The position numbers and the translations under genes were made by a program. 39,565 nt of DNA, from NCBI GenBank assembly GCA_039820405.1, contig JBCBQC010000057.1, positions 1 through 39,565 on the forward strand, in the 5' to 3' direction. The stretch comes from CALLVY01 sp937899855. GTDB lineage: Bacteria; Bacteroidota; Bacteroidia; Chitinophagales; Saprospiraceae. This document shows, in pieces, positions 31,703 to 39,565 of this stretch (positions are counted from its first letter, which is position 1; every line of letters begins with the position of its first letter). A model generated the notes under the pieces. The model did no database searches. It had not been told where the DNA came from and was given only the letters and a program-made list of their open reading frames with translations.

Positions 31703-31804
31703 GAGTGGTGGTGGATTGGTGGAAGGCAAAGCTAGTACAATTGACCTTAGCAGCCAAGTACTCGCCGTAGCAATTGCGGGAGGAATTTGACCCCCCAAAA
31801 CGAG

Positions 31805-33514
31805 CTACTGCTTGATGGCCTTACTGACGTAGGCTTGCCCCCCAATCACGTAGCGAATCAGGTAGGTCCCCACCGGCAAATCCGCCAGCTTGGAAATCGT
31901 CAAGCGCTGGCCCTCCATCGCAACCCGGTCGCTCCGCAGCAAGGTACCACGGGCGTCGTACAAGTACACGGGAACCGGCCCCGCGGAGGTCCGATCCGTA
32001 AGGATGTCGAATTGCTCCCGGAAGGGATTGGGGTAAATCGTCGACCCCACCGCTTCCAAGTCCGCCACTCCCGTCACCACCCTTTCCTGGTAGACCCGAA
32101 CGTAGTCGATTTCGAGCGCACTCTCCGTAAAGGCCGGATCGACGTTGGGCAGCATCGCCACGTTGAATAGCAGGTACTGGTCGAGGTCAAAGGGCCAGGT
32201 GGTCCCGTCTTTGACCTCCGGTTCGTAGGTGTAGTGGATGACACCATCGACACTAAAGACAATTTTATCCGCCGTCCACACGACCGTGTAGAAGTGAAAG
32301 GCATCGGAGGCATTGGGCAAGAAACGCCCCCCGTAGTTGATGGTGGCGCCGTGGCTGGAAGGGGTATGAATGGCGCTGGAGACGTAGTCCTGATTGTCGC
32401 CCCAGTGCTCCATGAGGTCGATCTCCCCACAGTCCGGCCAGCCGGTCGTTCCGTATCCTTGGGTTTGCCAGTAGGCTCCCCTTTCGTTGATGTTTTTACC
32501 CAGCATCCAGATGGCCGGCCAGGTTCCCACCCCCCGCGGCAACTTCGCCCGTACCTCTACCCTACCGTAGGTAAAAGCAAATTTAGCATTCAACCGCGCC
32601 GAGGTATAATCCTTCGTCACCCCCTGATCCGTAAACCGTTCCTTTTGGGCCACCACCCGGAGCAGCCCCCCCGATACGGAGGCATTGGCCGGGCGATCCG
32701 TATAGTGTTGAATTTCCCCATTGAACCAACTGTCTCCCTGAGGAATCTGGGTTTGCAAATGCCATTTCTGCGGATCCACCGCACCATCCACCTCAAACTC
32801 GTCGGACCACACCAATTGGTCAAAAACCGGTTCGTCCTCCTGATTCCCCAGCAATTGCAGCTCGTCGACGTAGGCCCGGACCCGGTCGCTATTGTCCTCT
32901 CCATTGACCTGGATGAGGACCCGACTAAAATCGCTGCGGAGGGTCGGAGGCAGTGAGGTCGGGTCGAGGTTGCGGTAGTTGTCCCGGCCAAAGTCAAAGG
33001 TCAGGGTTTGCCATTCGTCCAGGACGACGGGCTTGATGATTTCGCTCTGGGTCGACCAGGGATTGGGCAGGGAGCCATCCTGCAGCTTGAGGGATACCTG
33101 GTTGCTTTGGTTGCCGCTGAGGCCGTCGGAAGGGAGGTAGATTTGTAGGGAAAAGACCTGCTTGGTCGACAGGTCTAGTTTGCCGTTGACGTCAAAACGG
33201 ACGTTGGCGAAGGTGCCGCCGGTATCCTCGTAGCGCAGTACCGTGGCGGAAGGGTTGCGGTCCGTCGGGTGGGGGTTGGGAAAACGAATATCCAGCCCAC
33301 AGTCGTCACCGTACCAGGAGCTGATGTTGCCATTGCCCTCGAAGTCGTCGTAAACTTCCGATACCTGCGCCCCGGCCAGCAGGGGTCCCAGCGCCAGAGT
33401 ACCCACCAGCACCAAGTAAAAAAAGCGGGCCACGAAAAGACCCATCCAGTTCCGTAGTGCGGGGAAATGGGGAGGGCGAATTTGCGCGCGATCAGCGCTG
33501 ATCTTATGATTCAT
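31805..33514 (-). CDS. GH16 beta-glucanase with CBM-like module and T9SS sorting domain
   Basis: A 569-residue secreted enzyme. A signal-anchor-like segment (FVARFFYLVLVGTLALGPLLAGAQ) precedes an N-terminal beta-sandwich CBM-like module (about 50-225; YDDFEGNGNISSWYGDDCGLDI, QTLTFDFGRDNYRNLDP, YVDELQLLG). The GH16 catalytic domain (about 232-478) has WSDEFEVDGAVDPQKW, LPRGVGTWPAIWMLG and the active site DCGEIDLMEHWG (nucleophile Glu364, Asp366, acid/base Glu369), then LLFNVAMLP and IDYVRVYQE. A T9SS sorting domain ends the protein (about 490-569; IYPNPFREQFDIL...LPVGTYLIRYVI). It starts upstream of a second in-frame ATG at 33445; either may be used. Confidence 0.94.
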   Translation of the reverse strand: MNHKISADRAQIRPPHFPALRNWMGLFVARFFYLVLVGTLALGPLLAGAQVSEVYDDFEGNGNISSWYGDDCGLDIRFPNPHPTDRNPSATVLRYEDTGGTFANVRFDVNGKLDLSTKQVFSLQIYLPSDGLSGNQSNQVSLKLQDGSLPNPWSTQSEIIKPVVLDEWQTLTFDFGRDNYRNLDPTSLPPTLRSDFSRVLIQVNGEDNSDRVRAYVDELQLLGNQEDEPVFDQLVWSDEFEVDGAVDPQKWHLQTQIPQGDSWFNGEIQHYTDRPANASVSGGLLRVVAQKERFTDQGVTKDYTSARLNAKFAFTYGRVEVRAKLPRGVGTWPAIWMLGKNINERGAYWQTQGYGTTGWPDCGEIDLMEHWGDNQDYVSSAIHTPSSHGATINYGGRFLPNASDAFHFYTVVWTADKIVFSVDGVIHYTYEPEVKDGTTWPFDLDQYLLFNVAMLPNVDPAFTESALEIDYVRVYQERVVTGVADLEAVGSTIYPNPFREQFDILTDRTSAGPVPVYLYDARGTLLRSDRVAMEGQRLTISKLADLPVGTYLIRYVIGGQAYVSKAIKQ

Positions 33515-33575
33515 CTCGTCATTCGTTCTAGGGTTCTACCGGGACAGCCCCCGGAAAATTAGGCTTCGGAGTGGA

Positions 33576-36425
33576 TCACCACTTTACCAATTTGTGGCTG
33601 CTGCTACGTCCATCTTCCGTAAATACCTCTACAAAATAAATGCCCCTTTCCACCGAAAGTTCGAAGCTAAACGCCTCCTGTCGGATATCCGTCCACTCTT
33701 GTAGTATCCGACCGCTGGGATCCACCAACCGGACCATCGCCAGCTTGGCAGTAGCGTGACTCAAGGTCAGCTCGGCAGTGGTCGGGTTGGGATAAAGCTG
33801 CACCTCGCTGGGAGTAGGCGGGCTGTGGGTGGAGCTGAAGATGCAAAAGGCGCGATCCTCCAGAGCGCGGACCATCTCTTCCCCCATCGCTTGGCCCACC
33901 TGGAGAAAGGTCAGGGCATTGTTGTGAAAATGGTGGATGGCCTCCTCCGGTGAATCCTCCCGATCGTAGTAAAAAAACCGCGTATCGACGTAGCCCCCCC
34001 GACCGCCGTAGGTGTTGTCATCACAGCCCACGCGCTCCTGGGCGGGTACCAGCAGGTTTTGTAAATCCCGTACCCACAAATCATCACTGAGCTCAAAACC
34101 ACCGTGCCCCGAATTGGCCACGACAAAGGGCAGGTTGGGCGCCTCCAAATCCCGGCGGAGATCTTGGATGAGGTGGCGAAGGTTGGACTCGTATTCGTTC
34201 AGGTAATCGAGGGACTCCCCATCGTTCCAACCCTGAAACCAAGCCAGGCCCGCCAGCTCCAATTGATCGGTGCCGAGTTCGGGGAATTCACTGCCGAGAT
34301 TCTGACTGATGTCTTTTACCCGCTCCACCAACTCGGTGTAGAAAGGACCCGTCGTTCCGCCCGCCGATGGAGGACGAAAATCAACGGCCAGACTTTTCCC
34401 CCCCCAGGCCATTTTGAGGATCAGCACCGGATCTTCGTAGTAGTCGTCCAAAACCCGACCAAACATCAACTCGGGACCGATGAGCTCGGGGAAAGCCCCC
34501 TGCCCCACCGTGATGCGATCCCGGATCGTACCCGCCGAACGGTCGTAGTACAACCAAGCCTGATCCAATTCCAGCCAATCGTTGGCCTCCCCCCAAAAAC
34601 TCCACTTCCCCTCACTGTCCTTTGCCAGCACGTCCATCAGCGTTCCCGTAGGACGATCGGCATTGCTGACCTCACCGTAGCCTTCCATATTCGACTGTCC
34701 CGCCAGGATAAACACCTTGGCCGTTCGGGGCGCACGCTCCTGCCGCGTGACGATGGGTACGTAGCCCACCCCCATTCCCGCGGGTGGCCGTACGAGGAGT
34801 CCCGGATCAATCCGCGCGAGACTGCCCGTGGTGGGCGGCTGGAGGTATTCCTCCTCCGTCGTCCAGTGCTGGTGCATCAGCTCGACGCGCGTCTGCAAGC
34901 GCTCGCGATGACTGTCGGGTAAGTTGGCCCGTACGATGGCGGGTTGATCCACAAATCGGTACCAATAGTACGTGAGTCGGCTGCCGTCGGCCAGGTCGAC
35001 GGTAAAAGGGCCCGCCGCAGGGCCGGGGTTGGTCCAAGGACCGTTGGGATCCCGCCAGTGGCAATCCGGCTCCATGGGGGTCAGGTAGGGCAGGTGATCG
35101 TTGCGGGGGGAAAACGGTACCGGCGTATTCTGCAGTTCAGTAGAGGGAGGCACCTCCGCGGCGTCGATGGGCAGCCACTGCTCCCGCGACTGCGCATCGG
35201 GACCAAAACGAAAGTACTCCGGGGTGACGAAACGGCCGTTTTCCTCCCGTACGTAATCCGGGTCCCACTGGAAGCCCAGGGCGTTGTCGTCTTGCTGAAA
35301 GGTGGTCGTAAAGGCGTAGAGGTCAATCGGAAAATCTTCTCCCTCCTGGTCACCCGTCACGATCTCCCCGACGAAGTCCCCACTGTCTTCCGAGAGGGCG
35401 AGTACCCGACTCTCTTGGGGGTCGATGGCGGTGGGGGCTACGGGGCCGCCGGCAAACCAGTCCGCTACCCGATTCGAAAGGGCCGCGGCGGTGTAAACGG
35501 TGGGACGGTGAAAAATCAGGGAGCGCCCTTCGCTCGTACGGGGGTATTGCAGGGGCAGGACCCGCGCGTAGGGAACGTCGTCGTCGTAGGCGATCAGGGC
35601 GGGGGTTTCCGCCAGCTCCACCCCAAAACCCACCTCGGGATCGGAGGGGCGCGTATCGAGAAACAAGCCTTCCAAGCGGGGATCCTCCAGTACGGGACGC
35701 GTCCAGAAGGTGGGGAGAAAAAAGGTGGCGGGGCCCTTGAAATTTTCGGCATTGAAGAAGAGCGTCCAGCATTGATTGCCCGTGGTGAGCACTTCGGCTC
35801 CTACGCTTTCGGTAAGGGGCTCGGTGAGGGGCAGGGGCAAATAGCCGTAGCCCAACAGCTCGCCGTCCTCACCTGCGGCCAGGTTGAGACCGTCGGGAGG
35901 CCACAGCAGATAGGGCGACAACTGGGCAATCCCATACTTCCCCCCCGGCGTACTCCAGTCGCGTTGCCCACTCGGGAGCAACTCGGACTGCCCCGCTCCC
36001 GGCCCGTTGGCCCAGGCAAAGAAGTTGTAGGACACCCCACCCATGATAAATTTGGGGGTCCGGGTTCCAAAACGGGTATCGCTCCACCAACCCAGCCCCC
36101 CTTCGATGGTCGTGTAAAACTCCGCGGGCTCCGTACCCGATCGCTGGGTCGACATCCAGGAGCTGGACAGACCGGTCTGGAAACTACGGGGTCCCGGATA
36201 GGTTCGGTGGATGGGATAGGCAGCGGTGTAGAAGGAAAAGCCACTGCCGTAGTGGGGATCGTCAAAGAAGGTGGGGCTGATCCAGGTAAAGCCGGACCGG
36301 CGGGCCTCGACGGTCTGGGCTTCCGCTCCTCGTGGAGCCAGGAGGAGCCAAGTGCATCCGCAAAAAAGGAGGAGGCCAAAGACACGTTTTGCTACGGGAA
36401 CGTAGCGACCACAAGTAGGAATCAT
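33576..36425 (-). CDS. Large SGNH/sialate-acetylesterase-like protein with T9SS sorting domain
   Basis: A 949-residue secreted protein. Signal peptide about 1-36 (VFGLLLFCGCTWLLLAPRGAEA). Residues about 37-560 form a large region of unknown fold (FTWISPTFFDDPHYGSGFSF, IEGGLGWWSDTRFGTRTPK). An SGNH esterase domain of the sialate O-acetylesterase/CE6 type follows at about 570-850: FILAGQSNMEGYGEV with nucleophile Ser578, KMAWGGKSLAVDFRPP, GLAWFQGWNDGE (about 727-738) and a C-terminal HHFHNNALT candidate His. A T9SS sorting domain ends the protein (about 870-949; LYPNPTTAELTL...ERGIYFVEVF). It lies 61 bp from the GH16 gene and 91 bp from the GH30 gene, and probably removes acetyl or similar groups from the same polysaccharide. 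Confidence 0.87.
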   Translation of the reverse strand: MIPTCGRYVPVAKRVFGLLLFCGCTWLLLAPRGAEAQTVEARRSGFTWISPTFFDDPHYGSGFSFYTAAYPIHRTYPGPRSFQTGLSSSWMSTQRSGTEPAEFYTTIEGGLGWWSDTRFGTRTPKFIMGGVSYNFFAWANGPGAGQSELLPSGQRDWSTPGGKYGIAQLSPYLLWPPDGLNLAAGEDGELLGYGYLPLPLTEPLTESVGAEVLTTGNQCWTLFFNAENFKGPATFFLPTFWTRPVLEDPRLEGLFLDTRPSDPEVGFGVELAETPALIAYDDDVPYARVLPLQYPRTSEGRSLIFHRPTVYTAAALSNRVADWFAGGPVAPTAIDPQESRVLALSEDSGDFVGEIVTGDQEGEDFPIDLYAFTTTFQQDDNALGFQWDPDYVREENGRFVTPEYFRFGPDAQSREQWLPIDAAEVPPSTELQNTPVPFSPRNDHLPYLTPMEPDCHWRDPNGPWTNPGPAAGPFTVDLADGSRLTYYWYRFVDQPAIVRANLPDSHRERLQTRVELMHQHWTTEEEYLQPPTTGSLARIDPGLLVRPPAGMGVGYVPIVTRQERAPRTAKVFILAGQSNMEGYGEVSNADRPTGTLMDVLAKDSEGKWSFWGEANDWLELDQAWLYYDRSAGTIRDRITVGQGAFPELIGPELMFGRVLDDYYEDPVLILKMAWGGKSLAVDFRPPSAGGTTGPFYTELVERVKDISQNLGSEFPELGTDQLELAGLAWFQGWNDGESLDYLNEYESNLRHLIQDLRRDLEAPNLPFVVANSGHGGFELSDDLWVRDLQNLLVPAQERVGCDDNTYGGRGGYVDTRFFYYDREDSPEEAIHHFHNNALTFLQVGQAMGEEMVRALEDRAFCIFSSTHSPPTPSEVQLYPNPTTAELTLSHATAKLAMVRLVDPSGRILQEWTDIRQEAFSFELSVERGIYFVEVFTEDGRSSSHKLVKW

Positions 36426-36516
36426 GGATCGGAGATTTAAGTTTATACCATTGCGATAGGGGAAATGGCTCCCCAGCCTTCACCGGCCGTACCGGAATTG
36501 GATCATCGCGGAGGCC

Positions 36517-38013
36517 CTAGGGCGTCACCACCGTCTGCATGGCGTGGGCTGGGATGCGGAGGCTGATGGCCTCCGCATCCCCGACGTACACCTTGTACGG
36601 AATTGCTTCGTCACTCTGATTCATGATGACGTTGACCAGACTGCCGTCCTCATTGACGAAGGAGGTGCTCAGGAGGTGGCTGCGGCTGCTGACGGTACTG
36701 ATCCGCTTGGCCCCCGGCCGGATGAATTTGGAAAAGTGGCCGATGTAATAGTACGTCGGCGTGTAGATCAAGTCCTGCTGGGGCAGGTCGCCGTGGATGG
36801 GCGCAAAACAGTAGTTGCCCACGTGGTTGGGGCCGCCGTTTTGATCGAGCAAGATGTTCCAATCCGTCCAGCCCACCGTACCCTGGTTGAAGTCGTTGAT
36901 GATGGAGCGGCCGTAGCGTTCAGCGTGTTGCCAGTACTGATAGCGATCCGTCCGAAAGCCTTCCTGACAGCCCTCGGTAAACAGGAGATTTTTGTTGGGA
37001 AAGGAGGCTTTGATATTGCCCAGATTGGTAAACATCGGTTGGCCACCGGCCCAGGTTTCGTACCAGTGAAAGCCAATGCCCCAGGCGTATTTGGCCGCGT
37101 CGGGATCTTCGAAGATGGTATTGGCCCGGTGGTTGATGAGGTCGCGGTTATGGTCCCAGACGACGATCTTTTTATCCCCCAGACCTTCGCGTTCCAGGGT
37201 GGGTCCCAGGTGGTTTTTGAGAAAGTCGCGCTCTTCCTCCGCCGTGTAGATACAGGATTCCCAGCGCTGGACGGCCATGGGTTCGTTTTGGATGGTGATC
37301 CCCCAAATGGGCATGCCCTCCGCCTCGTACGCTTTGATGAATTTGGCGTAGTAAAGGGCCCAGTTGTCAAAAAATTCGGGGAGCAGTTTTCCTCCCCGTA
37401 GCATGTTCTTATTGTCCTTCATAAAGGCCGGAGGGCTCCAGGGGCTGGCGTAGAGCAGGAGGCTGCCACCGGCCGCTTCGATCGCGCGTTTGATGAGGGG
37501 AATGCGGTAGGTTTGGTCCCGTTCGATGCTAAAGGTTTGTAGCTCGCGGTCGCCCTCTTCGATGTAGGTAAAACTTTCGCTGCTAAAGTCGCAGCTGTGG
37601 ATGGGGGTGCGGCAGAGGGAATAGCCGATGCCCTCCTTGGGGTCGTAGTACGCGCGCAGCAACTCTTCCTGCTTGGCGGGAGGCAGTTGGGCAAAGACCT
37701 CGGCCGAGGCGTCGGTAATGGCGCCACCGATGCCCAGTAGGGTCTGGAAGGACTTGTTGGGATTGACGAAGATGGAAACTTCATTTTCCAGGGGTTGCGC
37801 GGCGGCGGCGAAAGTGGCTTTACCCGTTTCGGCCAGTCGGAGGGAAGTCTCGCTGGCCGTCGTGTAGATCACGGCCTCTTTTCCCGAGACGCTAATGGGA
37901 GTGGTGGAGGTGGTAGGCATAGGGGGCTCGGCTGAGGAGGTGCTAGGAGGTTGTACTTCGGTACAAGCAAAAAAGGCCGTACCGATCAATAGGGCGGTAA
38001 GTTTAGGATTCAT
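36517..38013 (-). CDS. GH30-family glycosidase, lipoprotein
   Basis: A 498-residue lipoprotein (LIGTAFFACTE, Cys17) of glycoside hydrolase family 30. Blocks: LLGIGGAITDASAEVF (about 92-107), IGYSLCRTPIHSCDFSSESFTY (about 129-150), LLLYASPWSPPAFMKDN (about 185-201), ITIQNEPMAVQRWESC with acid/base Glu244, GFHWYETWAGG (about 314-324) and LLFTEGCQEGF with nucleophile Glu347. The C-terminus carries the usual beta-sandwich (ISTVSSRSHLLSTSFVNEDGSLVNVIMNQS). GH30 members include glucosylceramidases, beta-1,6-glucanases and beta-glucosidases; next to GH16 genes, a beta-1,6- or beta-1,3-glucan branch activity is attractive but not proven. Outer-membrane anchoring is likely. Confidence 0.94.
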   Translation of the reverse strand: MNPKLTALLIGTAFFACTEVQPPSTSSAEPPMPTTSTTPISVSGKEAVIYTTASETSLRLAETGKATFAAAAQPLENEVSIFVNPNKSFQTLLGIGGAITDASAEVFAQLPPAKQEELLRAYYDPKEGIGYSLCRTPIHSCDFSSESFTYIEEGDRELQTFSIERDQTYRIPLIKRAIEAAGGSLLLYASPWSPPAFMKDNKNMLRGGKLLPEFFDNWALYYAKFIKAYEAEGMPIWGITIQNEPMAVQRWESCIYTAEEERDFLKNHLGPTLEREGLGDKKIVVWDHNRDLINHRANTIFEDPDAAKYAWGIGFHWYETWAGGQPMFTNLGNIKASFPNKNLLFTEGCQEGFRTDRYQYWQHAERYGRSIINDFNQGTVGWTDWNILLDQNGGPNHVGNYCFAPIHGDLPQQDLIYTPTYYYIGHFSKFIRPGAKRISTVSSRSHLLSTSFVNEDGSLVNVIMNQSDEAIPYKVYVGDAEAISLRIPAHAMQTVVTP

Positions 38014-38173
38014 GGTGGCAATTTAGTCCGTTGATGTTGGAAAAGGCCCCGGGTGCATTTGGAGCTTCACCAAAATAGCGATTAGTGCCGACTATTTACA
38101 ATTATCCCGTGGAATTGACCCGGACGGAAAGGGAGTGCAAAGCAAAATCGGTAGTACGAATCGCCCCCTCCCT

Positions 38174-39466
38174 TCAATGTCGATTGTCGCAAAGGATCGC
38201 TACGGGAGGCTCCGTGGGGTCCAGCACGGTGAGGAAGGGGCAGCTAAAGCTGTAGTAAGCAAAGCCAAACATCACGGTGGCTCGGTCCTGGAGGAGCTGC
38301 CCCGTCCACTGCATTTGCTCCCGCAAGTCGCTGCCGTCGCTGCGCAAAGCGGTCAGGCTGGTTCCCTCGCTCTCCACCTGGTAATCCTCAAAAACCAAGA
38401 TACCAGTCTTGGCATCGACGACGACCAAATAGCGGTGGATAGATCCCCGCTCCTTCACCAAATTTTGGACGTAGTAATCCAAGCTGTCGGTGGAAAAGCG
38501 AAAACATTCCTTAGCCCGGTAACCGGCGAGTCTTCTTTTTCGATCGCCCAGCAGTCGATCCGGGTCGAAGGGATGGAGAAGTTCCTGGGGGGCAATGGGG
38601 GTCCAAATCATGGGGGTCAGCTTTCCGCTGCGGAAGGGATTGGACGAGCCGACGGTGGCAAAATCACCGTAGGCATCTTTACCCAGGTCAAAGCCAAATT
38701 CGTAATCCAGTTCGCTTTTTTCGTAATCGCCAGCGGAAAAATAAATGTTGATGCAAGCCAGCACCGGCAGCTGCCTGACCGGCAAGGTAGTGACCCGGCC
38801 GTCCCGCAAATGGTAGATAAATACCTGATCCGATTCGCTGATTCCGGCCCGTTTTAAAAACTGTCGCCGCCTTGGTGCATCCAGGCGGATGGTATCGTAG
38901 GCCAGGTCCGCTTCGCTTAGCAGCGGAAGGGGCTCCCCATCCTGGCGCTCGGGATCGCGGTAGGCAAAGTAGGTTTCCGACAGGTTGAGAAATCCCGTCC
39001 GGGTCGATCCATCCGCTGCCTCGTAGTAGGGTTCGGCGTAGTACAATTGGAGTGCCGACTGGAGCGGAGTGGGCGCCAGGTAAGCCCCGAAGACGTAGAC
39101 GGTATCCGCCCCTTTTTCCACCCCCAGCCACGCGCCCGATAGGGTTTTTCCCGCGTCTACGACCCGATCGGTCACCTTGGGGTCGGCGATGATTTTGAGC
39201 GCCGTATTGAGGGGATATTTTCCCAGTACCTCCCCCCGGGGAGCATCGCGATAGTTCAAACCCGAGCGGGCCACGACGTAGCGGTATTCGTAGTGGGTCG
39301 GAACAGGTGGCGGGAGCGAATCAGTGGGCGAAGGATCGGGCGGGGCCGCCGTCGCGGAGGTTTGGGCTTGCCCTGGGGAAGCATTGGAAGTATTTTCGGC
39401 GTTTTCTCCACAAGCCAGGAGAGCGAAGCCCGCGCTGAGGATCAGCGGATAGAAAGCACTTTTCAT
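38174..39466 (-). CDS. SH3-domain lipoprotein, unknown function
   Basis: A 430-residue lipoprotein (LSAGFALLACGE, Cys19) with a Ser/Thr/Pro-rich linker and an SH3b-like domain (about 58-130; YRYVVARSGLNYRDAPRGEVLGKYPLNTALKII, GAWLGVEKGADTVYVFGAYL). The rest (about 150-430) is unassigned, with LFYAEPYYEA-type segments, VFIYHLRDGRVTTLP, LACINIYFSAGDYEKSELDYEF and a C-terminal MFGFAYYSFSCPFLTVLDPTEPPVAIL. The start at 39464-39466 is chosen because the signal peptide begins there. Function unknown; SH3b domains often bind cell-wall or carbohydrate ligands. Confidence 0.82.
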   Translation of the reverse strand: MKSAFYPLILSAGFALLACGENAENTSNASPGQAQTSATAAPPDPSPTDSLPPPVPTHYEYRYVVARSGLNYRDAPRGEVLGKYPLNTALKIIADPKVTDRVVDAGKTLSGAWLGVEKGADTVYVFGAYLAPTPLQSALQLYYAEPYYEAADGSTRTGFLNLSETYFAYRDPERQDGEPLPLLSEADLAYDTIRLDAPRRRQFLKRAGISESDQVFIYHLRDGRVTTLPVRQLPVLACINIYFSAGDYEKSELDYEFGFDLGKDAYGDFATVGSSNPFRSGKLTPMIWTPIAPQELLHPFDPDRLLGDRKRRLAGYRAKECFRFSTDSLDYYVQNLVKERGSIHRYLVVVDAKTGILVFEDYQVESEGTSLTALRSDGSDLREQMQWTGQLLQDRATVMFGFAYYSFSCPFLTVLDPTEPPVAILCDNRH

Positions 39467-39565
39467 AAGGTTGGCTGTTGTGGCTCGGCGGAGCCTTGCA
39501 ATTACCACCAAGCACCTTTGCCAGTAGAACGAGCGGCGCCAGCCATCCGTTGTTTGGGGGCTTGC

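Noticed and set aside
34944..36440. A 498-codon open frame on the plus strand antisense to the esterase gene
   Set aside because: The minus strand encodes a signal peptide, an SGNH domain and a T9SS tail; the antisense frame has no recognisable domain and reflects the GC-rich codon pattern.

Overview
The window looks like a chromosomal segment of a marine or aquatic Bacteroidota bacterium, most likely of the Saprospiraceae/Lewinellaceae type. Supporting signs are type IX secretion (T9SS) C-terminal sorting domains on large glycoside hydrolases, many lipoproteins, starts preceded by AT-rich leaders rather than clear Shine-Dalgarno sites, gp19-type tube and DUF5908/DUF4255 phage-tail-like genes, and a moderately high GC content. 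The lineage is an inference. All genes I can support lie on the minus strand except one cation:proton antiporter (27184-28389), so the map reads right to left in transcription order.

Region 1 (1-7195) is the proximal part of a contractile injection system (CIS) operon, in transcription order: a small unknown protein, a DUF4255/Pvc16-like tail-terminator protein, a 368-residue protein of unknown function, two contractile sheath proteins, two tail-tube proteins, a 58-residue DUF5908 protein, and the start of a CIS_tube/Pvc7-like spike adaptor that runs off the left edge. The genes are tightly packed (TAATG and ATGA junctions). The unusual part is the first sheath gene (2748-5144). It carries about 310 extra residues made of three diverged tandem domains, inserted where the second sheath protein has only a short linker, and is probably a surface-decorated sheath.

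Region 2 (7437-10456) is a three-gene unit: secreted alpha/beta hydrolase, GH10 xylanase lipoprotein, and a small outer-membrane-like protein.

Region 3 (10664-18932) holds a guanidino-group hydrolase of the arginine deiminase/DDAH type, then a run of small or rarely characterised genes (DUF1963/YwqG, YD-like lipoprotein, zinc-ribbon plus DUF4272, an OmpA-domain protein with a Cys-rich tail, a possible YrhB/Imm35-like protein). A CBM6-GH16-T9SS glucanase is interspersed. DUF1963, DUF4272 and YrhB-like families are often found in toxin-immunity neighbourhoods, so an immunity-gene island is possible but unproven. A 52-bp fragment of a small gene is duplicated here.

Region 4 (18954-26626) is general cellular material: HEAT-repeat exported protein, ECF-type sigma factor with a Cys-containing extension, YceI, a beta-propeller lipoprotein, a P-loop kinase, a membrane protein, a class III nucleotide cyclase, and a 59-residue orphan with a good terminator.

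Region 5 (27184-31702) has the lone plus-strand antiporter facing a DUF4437 cupin lipoprotein, a zinc-ribbon protein and two membrane proteins.

Region 6 (31805-38013) is a compact polysaccharide-degradation cluster: a second GH16 with T9SS tail, a 949-residue SGNH/sialate-acetylesterase-like protein with a large unassigned N-terminal region and T9SS tail, and a GH30 lipoprotein. GH16 plus GH30 would suit beta-1,3/1,6-glucans such as laminarin or fungal glucan. An SH3-domain lipoprotein closes the window. No tRNA, rRNA, CRISPR array or transposase was seen.
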